DNA of 64,000 nucleotides, taken from NCBI RefSeq assembly GCF_006439395.2, contig NZ_CP083950.1:3100001-3164000 (forward strand), in the 5' to 3' direction. The stretch comes from Mesorhizobium sp. B4-1-4. Lineage in GTDB: Bacteria; Pseudomonadota; Alphaproteobacteria; Rhizobiales; Rhizobiaceae. Both the position numbers and the translations under genes were made by a program. Numbering within the stretch: position 1 is the stretch's first letter; each line of letters opens with the position of its first letter. Positions 57,504 through 64,000 of the stretch are shown piece by piece. Under the pieces are notes generated by a model, which was not told the DNA's origin, made no database searches, and was given only the letters and a program-made list of their open reading frames with translations.

Positions 57504-59006
57504 TCAAGCGCCATCCTTGGCGCGATCGGATGCCTGCGCCGCCAAAATCTTCTTCACCTCCGCAACCAACTCACCCTCCGCCACAGTCACCTGCGCCGGC
57601 CGCGCCGCGCGCCATTCGGCATTATCGGTAATCTCGGCCGACATGCGCGCGCCTTCGATCAGGTCCTTGATCTGCAATTCACCCTTGGCGCGCTCGTCGC
57701 CGCCCTGGATGATTGCGACCGGGCAGCCGCGCCGGTCGGCATATTTGAGCTGCGCCTTCATGCCAGCGCCGCCGAGATACATTTCGGAGCGGATGCCGGC
57801 GGCGCGCAGCTCGGCCACCATTTTCTGATAGCGGCCGAGGCTTTCCGTGTCCTTGTCCATGACCAGCACGACCACCGGCGCGATCACATCGGTGCTGTCG
57901 AGCTTGCCGAGGTTCTTCAGCGCCGTCATCAGCCGCGAAACGCCGATGGAGAAGCCGGTCGCCGGCACCGGCTCGCCACGGAAGCGCGAGACCAGACCGT
58001 CATAGCGCCCGCCGCCGCCGACCGAACCGAAGCGCACGATCTGGCCGTCCTCATTGGGGATTTCCGCCAGCAGTTCGGCCTCGAAGACGGGGCCGGTGTA
58101 ATATTCGAGGCCACGCACAATCGAGCGGTCCATGGCGATACGGTCCTCGCCATATCCCGCGGCCCTGACCAGGGCTTCAATCGTCGCGAGTTCGCCAACG
58201 CCCTCCTGGTAGGTCGTGTTCGCGCCGACATTGGAATCCTGGCGAGCCTGGCCCTTTGCTGTCGCAAGAAGAACGGCTTCGGCCTGTGCGTCGTTCAACC
58301 CAGCGCCCTTGGCGAAGTCGCCTTCGCCTTCCTTGCCGCCATCCCAGCGCCCCGGGCCAAGCAGGAGCCGCACGCCTTCCGGCCCCAACTTGTCCAGCTT
58401 GTCGATGGCGCGCAGCACCGTCAACCGGCGTCCCGTATTCTCGTCGCCACCAAGCCCGATCGCCTCCAGCACGCCGTCGAGTACCTTGCGGTTGTTGACG
58501 CGGATGACGTAGTCGCCGCGCTTGATGCCGAGCGCTTCCATCACGTCGGCCATCATCATCGCCATTTCGGCGTCGGCGGCGACGCCCGGCGTGCCGATCG
58601 TGTCGGCGTCGAACTGCATGAACTGGCGGAAGCGGCCGGGGCCGGGCTTCTCGTTGCGGAACACCCAGCCGGAGCGGTAGCTGCGGTAGGGTTTGGGCAG
58701 GCGCTCGAAATTCTCGGCGACGAAACGCGCGGTCGGCGCGGTCAGGTCGTAGCGCAGAGACAGCCACTGATCGTCATCGTCCTGGAAGGAGAACACGCCT
58801 TCGTTCGGCCGGTCCTGGTCGGGCAGGAATTTTCCCAGCGCATCCGTATATTCGATCAGCGGCTGGTCGGCGGGTTCGAAACCATAAAGCTCATAGACCG
58901 AGCGGATCGTCGCCATCATCTTCTCTACGGCGCGGATGTCCTCGGCGCTGCGGTCGGCAAACCCGCGCGGCAGCCGCGCTTTCGTCTTTTCCGATTTGTC
59001 GGCCAT
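57504..59006 (-). CDS. hisS: histidyl-tRNA synthetase
   Basis: A 500-aa class II synthetase, longer than the ~420 aa of E. coli because of an insertion around the middle ([20 protein letters not shown] region). Motif 2 reads [19 protein letters not shown], histidine A motif [12 protein letters not shown], and motif 3 [13 protein letters not shown]. This is the divergent alphaproteobacterial HisRS type, which is reported to go with changed tRNA-His identity. The ATG at 59006 begins [15 protein letters not shown]. Confidence 0.95.
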   Translation of the reverse strand: MADKSEKTKARLPRGFADRSAEDIRAVEKMMATIRSVYELYGFEPADQPLIEYTDALGKFLPDQDRPNEGVFSFQDDDDQWLSLRYDLTAPTARFVAENFERLPKPYRSYRSGWVFRNEKPGPGRFRQFMQFDADTIGTPGVAADAEMAMMMADVMEALGIKRGDYVIRVNNRKVLDGVLEAIGLGGDENTGRRLTVLRAIDKLDKLGPEGVRLLLGPGRWDGGKEGEGDFAKGAGLNDAQAEAVLLATAKGQARQDSNVGANTTYQEGVGELATIEALVRAAGYGEDRIAMDRSIVRGLEYYTGPVFEAELLAEIPNEDGQIVRFGSVGGGGRYDGLVSRFRGEPVPATGFSIGVSRLMTALKNLGKLDSTDVIAPVVVLVMDKDTESLGRYQKMVAELRAAGIRSEMYLGGAGMKAQLKYADRRGCPVAIIQGGDERAKGELQIKDLIEGARMSAEITDNAEWRAARPAQVTVAEGELVAEVKKILAAQASDRAKDGA

Positions 59007-59153
59007 GAGATGTTTGCCCGGTGTTTCGTGATGTTTGCAGGTCAACAATGTTGCGATTTTCGCAATGCGCGTGTCCTAACCGATGCTGATTGGTGCGGCA
59101 AGGCTGGCGACGTATGTGCGCATCTACGCCCTGCCAACACCCATATTCACAAG

Positions 59154-59318
59154 ATGACAAGCCATGCGGCGGGCCCATTCGAGCCGACATCCGGTGAAGT
59201 CGCCGGGCCCACCATGCGCGATGCGCTAGTGACAGGACTGCTGGTGATCTACCCTGCCCTTGCCATCGTGGCGGCCATTTTCGCCGGGCTTTACATGTCC
59301 AGAACCATCGGCGCCTGA
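59154..59318 (+). CDS. small hypothetical membrane protein
   Basis: A possible 54-aa protein with one transmembrane helix near the C-terminus (ALVTGLLVIYPALAIVAAIF). The ATG at 59154 has no good ribosome site; the internal ATG at 59214 is another option. No family is recognised. It lies between hisS and tag. Confidence 0.45.
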   Translation: MTSHAAGPFEPTSGEVAGPTMRDALVTGLLVIYPALAIVAAIFAGLYMSRTIGA

Positions 59319-59348
59319 CAGGCCGGCGCCGGGGCGTAGGCGCCGCCG

Positions 59349-59987
59349 CTATTTCGGCCGCTTGAAAGCCTTCCGTTCCTTCTCGACCTCCTTGCGGCAG
59401 ACGCAGCCTTCGAGATGGTCGTTGACGAGGCCCATGGCCTGCATGAAGGCGTAGACCGTGGTCGGGCCGACGAAGCTCCAGCCGCGCTTCTTCAGTTCCT
59501 TCGAAATCCGTACCGAGACCGCCGTGGTCGGGTTGGCGCGCAGATGGGCGAGGTCGACGATCTCGGGCCGCTCCTCCTTGCCGGGTTCGAACTTCCAGAA
59601 CCAGGCGGCCAGCGAGCCGAATTCGTCGGCCATTTCGCGAGCGCGCTTGGCGTTGTTGATGGTCGAGACGATCTTGCCGCGATGGCGGATGATGCCGGCA
59701 TTGCCGAGCAGGCGCTCGACATCCTTGTCGGTGAAGGCAGCGACCTTGTCGAAGTCGAAGCCGGCGAAGGCCTCGCGAAAATTCTCGCGCTTGCGCAGGA
59801 TGGTCAGCCACGACAGGCCCGACTGGAAGCCCTCGAGACAGATCTTTTCGAACAGCCTGCGGTCATCGGCCACCGGCCGGCCCCATTCATGATCGTGATA
59901 GTGCAGATAGTCGGGCAGATTGCCATGCCAGAAGCAGCGCGCGACACCGTCGGGACCGGCGAGCAGGCCGGTGTTTTCTTGTTGCAT
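59349..59987 (-). CDS. tag: DNA-3-methyladenine glycosylase I
   Basis: A 212-aa base-excision repair enzyme that removes 3-methyladenine from DNA. The N-terminal RCFWHGNLPDYLHYHDHEWG includes a zinc ligand Cys/His and the family signature; the lesion pocket segment is FEKICLEGFQSGLSWLTILRKR; the C-terminal zinc ligands are in HLEGCVCR. Full length. Confidence 0.93.
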   Translation of the reverse strand: MQQENTGLLAGPDGVARCFWHGNLPDYLHYHDHEWGRPVADDRRLFEKICLEGFQSGLSWLTILRKRENFREAFAGFDFDKVAAFTDKDVERLLGNAGIIRHRGKIVSTINNAKRAREMADEFGSLAAWFWKFEPGKEERPEIVDLAHLRANPTTAVSVRISKELKKRGWSFVGPTTVYAFMQAMGLVNDHLEGCVCRKEVEKERKAFKRPK

Positions 59988-60199
59988 GGCTGAAATCCAT
60001 TCCTTAACGCGCTTTTGCGCTGCTTTACCGTGGCTTTACCAGATTCCTGAACGCGGCGGTAACCACACCAAAAGGTTTACTGACAGTTCGGCATTTTACG
60101 CATTCCGATTCATGTTTCGGTTGCTGCTGGCGCGCCAATGATCGCCGAACCGGGGAGCGTTTCCACCCGGTTGTATCAGACGATCAAGGTGCGTTCCCG

Positions 60200-60949
60200 A
60201 TGAAGAGAGTCCTGTTTCCCTTGCTCGGCGCCGTGGCTGTGTTTGCCGCCGGCGTCACGCCGTCCACCGCCGGCGACCGCTATGCCGACAGGCCGCCCGT
60301 GATGGTGAGCCCCGACCTTTCTGCCCCGTGGGTGCTGCAGCTTGGCCATGCGCCCGGCATCGTGCGGCAGAACCGTTCGGTCGCGCAGCAGCAGCCGCGC
60401 CTGCGCTATGCGCAGCCGCAAGCACAGCCCGACCGCGTACAGACGGCCGCCGTGCAGATGCCGGCCAAGCGCATGGTGATGCGCCCACAGATCAACCCGA
60501 TCTACCTGCCGCAGGAAGTCGACTATGACGGTGGGCAGAAGCCAGGCACGATCGTGATCGATACGACGCAGAATTTCCTCTATCTGGTCGAGAAGAACGG
60601 CAAGGCCCGGCGCTACGGCGTCGGCACCGGCAAGCCGGGCTTCGAATGGTCGGGCACGCACAAGATCACCAACAAGCGCGTCTGGCCGGACTGGCGCCCG
60701 CCGGCGCAGATGATCAAGCGCGAAGCGGCCAAAGGCCGCTACCTGCCGACCTATCTGGCTGGCGGCATCGAGAACCCGCTCGGCGCCCGCGCGCTCTATC
60801 TCGGCACCACCGAGTATCGCATCCACGGCACCAACCAGCCATGGACGATCGGTGGCGCGGTGTCGTCGGGCTGCATCCGCATGCGCAACGAGGACGTCGT
60901 CGACCTTTATGAACGGGTCAATGTCGGAACCACGGTCGAGGTGATATAA
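60200..60949 (+). CDS. L,D-transpeptidase (YkuD domain), exported
   Basis: A 249-aa protein with an N-terminal signal peptide (residues about 1-25, ending PSTAGD). A Gln/Pro-rich linker (about 57-90) leads to a YkuD domain with catalytic His209 and Cys225 (HGTNQPW ... SSGCIRMRN). It forms 3-3 peptidoglycan cross-links or attaches proteins to the wall in the periplasm. Single gene followed by a terminator. Confidence 0.92.
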   Translation: MKRVLFPLLGAVAVFAAGVTPSTAGDRYADRPPVMVSPDLSAPWVLQLGHAPGIVRQNRSVAQQQPRLRYAQPQAQPDRVQTAAVQMPAKRMVMRPQINPIYLPQEVDYDGGQKPGTIVIDTTQNFLYLVEKNGKARRYGVGTGKPGFEWSGTHKITNKRVWPDWRPPAQMIKREAAKGRYLPTYLAGGIENPLGARALYLGTTEYRIHGTNQPWTIGGAVSSGCIRMRNEDVVDLYERVNVGTTVEVI

Positions 60950-61039
60950 TTTCGCGAATCACCTGATCCGGAGACGCATCGTTTTCCGGGGTCGGAAGAA
61001 ATAAGGGGGACGGGCCGTATGGGGATGCGGTCGGTCAGG

Positions 61040-61076
61040 AAGGGCAGTGCGGGGAACCGCGCTGCCCTTTCCTTTT
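61040..61076 (+). terminator. intrinsic terminator between the L,D-transpeptidase and folD genes
   Basis: AAGGGCAGTGCGG and CCGCGCTGCCCTTT form a stem with one mismatch and a GGAA loop, followed by CCTTTTT. It lies about 90 bp after the transpeptidase stop. Confidence 0.75.
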
Positions 61077-61198
61077 TGGTTGGGTAGGAGGCGTTCCGCC
61101 GCGTTGCGTCGCGCAAAAAGGCATCGCGGTTCGCTTTCGTGCTGACATTTCCGATGTTCTTTTGCTATGTCGGCGCCAACGAGAGAAAGAGTCCACCC

Positions 61199-62119
61199 AT
61201 GTCCCTGTCCGACGACAGCCGCTATCTCAAGGGCGGCCCGGTTGCCCAGCGCATCATCGCCGCCGTGCGTCAGGATGCGGCCATTGCCAAAGCCGAGGGT
61301 TTTCCGCCCAAGCTGATCTCCATCACCGTCGGTGACACTGATGCCGTCGATGTCTATGTGCGCAACCAGCGCGCCAAGGCTGAGCTTGCCGGCATCGATT
61401 TCGAGGAACGGCGTTTTCCCGCCACCATCACTTCGGGCGAGCTGGAAGCGGCAATCCATGGCCTGAACGCCGATCCGCGCGTTACCGGCATCATCATCCA
61501 GCGGCCGGTTCCCGCGCATATCCCGATCAAGACGCTGCAGGCGGCCGTGCATCCGCTGAAGGACGTCGAGGGCATGCACCCGGCCTCGATCGGCAACATC
61601 GTCTACAACCAGCTCGATCTCGCGCCCTGCACGGCGGCCGCCTCGGTCGAGTTGCTGAAGGAGACAGGCCTCGATCTCAAGGGCCTGGAAGTCGTGGTCG
61701 TCGGCCATTCGGAAATCGTCGGCAAGCCGATCGCCTTCCTGTTGATGAGCGAAGGCGCGACCGTCACGGTCTGCCACCACATGACGCGCTCGGTCGCCGC
61801 CCATGCGCGCCGCGCCGATGCGCTGTTCGTCGCCGTCGGCAAGCCGCGGCTGATCAAGGCCGACATGGTGAAACCAGGGGCTGCCGTTATTGACATCGGC
61901 ATCAATTCCGAAATCGGGCCGGATGGGGCGAGCCGCATTGTCGGCGACGTCGATACCGAAAGCGTGCGCGAGGTCGCCTCCTGGATCACGCCGGTGCCGG
62001 GCGGCGTCGGCCCGATCACGGTGGCGATCCTGCTGCGCAACACGATGGTGGCACTCAGCCGGCAGCGCGCGCTCTACGAGGCGACATATGGCACGGCGGA
62101 TAGGTTGGCGGCCGAATAG
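61199..62119 (+). CDS. folD: methylenetetrahydrofolate dehydrogenase/cyclohydrolase family protein with altered active site
   Basis: A 306-aa FolD-family protein. The cofactor site (VVVVGHSEIVGKPIAFLL), QRPVPAHI and PVPGGVGPITVAILL are typical. The catalytic lysine of the Y-x3-K motif is missing: Tyr53 is followed by Gln57 (YVRNQRAK), and KDVDG has become KDVEG (Glu124). In the human enzyme the lysine is needed for cyclohydrolase activity, so this may be dehydrogenase-only or have changed substrate. The ATG at 61199 is used. It ends 11 bp from the convergent glcF gene. Confidence 0.85.
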   Translation: MSLSDDSRYLKGGPVAQRIIAAVRQDAAIAKAEGFPPKLISITVGDTDAVDVYVRNQRAKAELAGIDFEERRFPATITSGELEAAIHGLNADPRVTGIIIQRPVPAHIPIKTLQAAVHPLKDVEGMHPASIGNIVYNQLDLAPCTAAASVELLKETGLDLKGLEVVVVGHSEIVGKPIAFLLMSEGATVTVCHHMTRSVAAHARRADALFVAVGKPRLIKADMVKPGAAVIDIGINSEIGPDGASRIVGDVDTESVREVASWITPVPGGVGPITVAILLRNTMVALSRQRALYEATYGTADRLAAE

Positions 62120-62130
62120 CGCCAAGCCGA

Positions 62131-63456
62131 CTATTCCGCCGCGACGAGCCTCTCTTCAAGAACGCCTTCCGGCTTTGGCCCCCCATAGGCCCAGTCGAGC
62201 AGCTTGATCGTATGCACCACCGGAAGCTTCGCGGCGGACGCGATCTGGGTGATGCAGCCGATGTTTCCCGTGGCGACGATCTCGGCACCGGTCGCCTCGA
62301 TGTTCTTCACCTTGCGGTCGCGCAGTTTTGCCGAAATCTCGGGCTGCAGGATGTTGTAGGTGCCGGCCGAGCCGCAGCAGAGATGCCCTTCCCGCGGCTC
62401 GCGCACGACGAAGCCCGCCCTGGCCAGCAGCTCCTTCGGCTCGCGGGTGATCTTCTGGCCGTGCTGCATCGAGCAGGCCGAGTGATAGGCGACGACGGTG
62501 CCGGGCCTGCGCACCGGCTCGGGCAGGTCGATGGCGGTGAGATACTCGGTGATGTCCTTGGCCAGCGCCGACACGCGTGCAGCCTTGTTGGCGTAGACCG
62601 GATCCAGCCGCAGCATGAAGCCATAGTCCTTGATCGTCGTGCCGCAGCCCGACGCGGTGATGATGATGGCATCGAGACCGCCCTGGTCGATGGCGCGTGT
62701 CCAGGCGTCGACATTCTGCCGTGCCGAAGCAAGGGCTGCTTCCTCACGCCCCATATGATGAACCAGCGCGCCGCAGCAGCCCTCGCCGGGCGGCACCACC
62801 ACCTCGATGCCGAGTCGTGTCAGCAGCGAGATGGTCGTATCGTTGATGGCGGGGTCGAGTACCGATTGCGCGCAGCCGGTGAGGATGGCGACGCGCCCTT
62901 TTTTCGTGCCCTGCCCGGCATGAATGCCCGGCGACGCCAGCGGCGAAGCCTCTGGGATCGATGCAGGCGCGAGCCTAAGCATCGCGCCGAGCGGCTTCAG
63001 CGACGGGACCTTCTCGAACAGGCCGATGAACGGCTTGCCCAGTTTTGCCAGTTTGAGCGCGGTGCGAAAGCGTTGGGGATAAGGCAAGACGAAGGCCAGC
63101 ATGGAACGGGTCAGCCGGTCGAGCAGCGGCCGCTTGTAGGTCTCCTGGATATGGGCGCGGGCGTGGTCGACAAGATGCATATAGTTGACGCCCGACGGGC
63201 ATGTCGTCATGCAGGCGAGGCAGGAGAGGCAGCGGTCGATATGGGTGACGATCTCCTTGTCGGCGGGACGGCCGTTCTCCAGCATGTCCTTGATCAGGTA
63301 GATGCGGCCGCGCGGCGAGTCGAGCTCGTTGCCAAGCGTCACATAGGTCGGACAGGTGGCGGTGCAGAAGCCGCAATGCACGCATTTGCGCAGGATCTTT
63401 TCCGATTCAGCGACATGCGGATCGGCAAGCTGGGCGGATGAGAAATTCGTCTGCAT
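62131..63456 (-). CDS. glcF: glycolate oxidase iron-sulfur subunit
   Basis: A 441-aa protein with two N-terminal [4Fe-4S] sets (Cys25, 28, 31, 35 and Cys76, 79, 82, 86) and two CCG-type cysteine domains (GEGCCGALVHH and GHLCCGSAGTYN). It passes electrons from the GlcD/GlcE flavin subunits during glycolate oxidation to glyoxylate. It follows glcE by 10 bp. Confidence 0.94.
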   Translation of the reverse strand: MQTNFSSAQLADPHVAESEKILRKCVHCGFCTATCPTYVTLGNELDSPRGRIYLIKDMLENGRPADKEIVTHIDRCLSCLACMTTCPSGVNYMHLVDHARAHIQETYKRPLLDRLTRSMLAFVLPYPQRFRTALKLAKLGKPFIGLFEKVPSLKPLGAMLRLAPASIPEASPLASPGIHAGQGTKKGRVAILTGCAQSVLDPAINDTTISLLTRLGIEVVVPPGEGCCGALVHHMGREEAALASARQNVDAWTRAIDQGGLDAIIITASGCGTTIKDYGFMLRLDPVYANKAARVSALAKDITEYLTAIDLPEPVRRPGTVVAYHSACSMQHGQKITREPKELLARAGFVVREPREGHLCCGSAGTYNILQPEISAKLRDRKVKNIEATGAEIVATGNIGCITQIASAAKLPVVHTIKLLDWAYGGPKPEGVLEERLVAAE

Positions 63457-63466
63457 CGCTGATGTC

Positions 63467-64000
63467 CTAGGCCATGCGGCCGGGATTGAGGATGTTCTTC
63501 GGGTCGAATTCCTGCTTCAGGCGCTGGCTGAGCGCGGCAAGCGCCGGCGCCTGCGGCTCGAACACCGGCAGCGCCGTGCGATGGGCGGGCGCGGCGCGCG
63601 CCAACGTCGCATGGCCGCCACCATGTTTACGCAACAGTCCGCGCAGCAGTGCCGCTTCCGGGTCGCCCTCTTCCATGCGCAGCCACACCAGTCCGCCCTG
63701 CCAGTCATAGAAGGCGCTGACGGCGGCCTGCATACGCAGCGTCAGAACCATCTGGTGCGCCTGCGAGGGCGCCATCGACACGCGCCAGACCGGCTTCTCG
63801 CCGCCATCGGCGAAGGGCCTGATATCGCGTATGTCGCGCCAGATCAGCCGCGAGGCCTCACCGGAAATTTCCTCCAGCGGCCCAGCCTTGCCGAGCAGCG
63901 TCTTCAGCGCTGCAATACGGTAGGCAACGGACGGGCCAAAGCCCTCGACGCGCAGCAACGTGGCGGCATCACTGCCGAGCGCGGCGCCGGCGACGCGCGC
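63467..64000 (-). CDS. glcE: glycolate oxidase subunit GlcE (partial, runs off right edge)
   Basis: The visible 177 residues are the C-terminal part of an FAD-binding GlcE subunit, ending EFDPKNILNPGRMA, the standard tail of the GlcD/GlcE family. The frame stays open to the window end, so the FAD-binding half lies beyond it. It is directly upstream of glcF in the glcDEF order. Confidence 0.88.
   Translation of the reverse strand, partial: ARVAGAALGSDAATLLRVEGFGPSVAYRIAALKTLLGKAGPLEEISGEASRLIWRDIRDIRPFADGGEKPVWRVSMAPSQAHQMVLTLRMQAAVSAFYDWQGGLVWLRMEEGDPEAALLRGLLRKHGGGHATLARAAPAHRTALPVFEPQAPALAALSQRLKQEFDPKNILNPGRMA

Overview
The window looks like chromosomal DNA of a GC-rich alphaproteobacterium, most likely a Mesorhizobium or close relative in the Phyllobacteriaceae. 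Reasons: short-form HisG paired with HisZ beside a long HisRS, Aap-type general amino-acid ABC genes, RIME-like rhizobial intergenic repeats, guaA flanked by a phage-type integrase, and glcEF next to folD. No rRNA, tRNA or CRISPR array was seen.

Positions 1-37.4 kb look accessory and catabolic. At 0-8.1 kb a LysR gene heads a leftward set: hydantoinase/oxoprolinase HyuA and HyuB, a small [2Fe-2S] protein and an FAD subunit of the opine/HCN-synthase oxidase type. A D-amino-acid-oxidase-like gene points the other way. At 8.7-25.1 kb every gene runs leftward. The upstream half is an Aap-like transporter (J, Q, M and P) with a class III aminotransferase and an N,N-dimethylformamidase-like protein placed between M and P, followed by a choline-sulfatase-like enzyme. 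The downstream half matches the trans-4-hydroxyproline pathway: DapA-like deaminase, aldehyde dehydrogenase, DadA-like oxidase and proline-racemase-family enzyme, then two SDRs. A near-identical 50-bp motif array with TGTCGAC cores lies in front of dapA and again beside the divergent FadR-type GntR gene, so one regulator probably controls both halves. The GntR gene is followed by a frameshifted proC-like gene. At 27.2-35.1 kb a LysR-linked operon encodes a full route from pipecolate/lysine to 2-oxoglutarate, including HglS and a D-2-hydroxyglutarate dehydrogenase.

At 35.2-37.4 kb an AlpA-like excisionase gene and a tyrosine integrase abut the 3' end of guaA, a known integration target in Mesorhizobium. 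This marks the probable boundary of an integrated island to the left. No second guaA-end copy was seen in the window, so the far end is outside it or lost.

Positions 37.4-64 kb look mostly core: guaA, a MTA/SAH nucleosidase, a thioesterase, rsmB, aqpZ, katG/oxyR, a polar amino-acid ABC transporter, a 2-oxoglutarate oxygenase divergent from a nucleoside hydrolase with a TetR gene, an acyl-CoA synthetase, hisG-hisZ-hisS, tag, an L,D-transpeptidase, folD and glcF-glcE. An intact-ended IS4-family element sits exactly on the hisG stop codon. Several perfect inverted repeats lie between genes. The folD product lacks the usual catalytic lysine.
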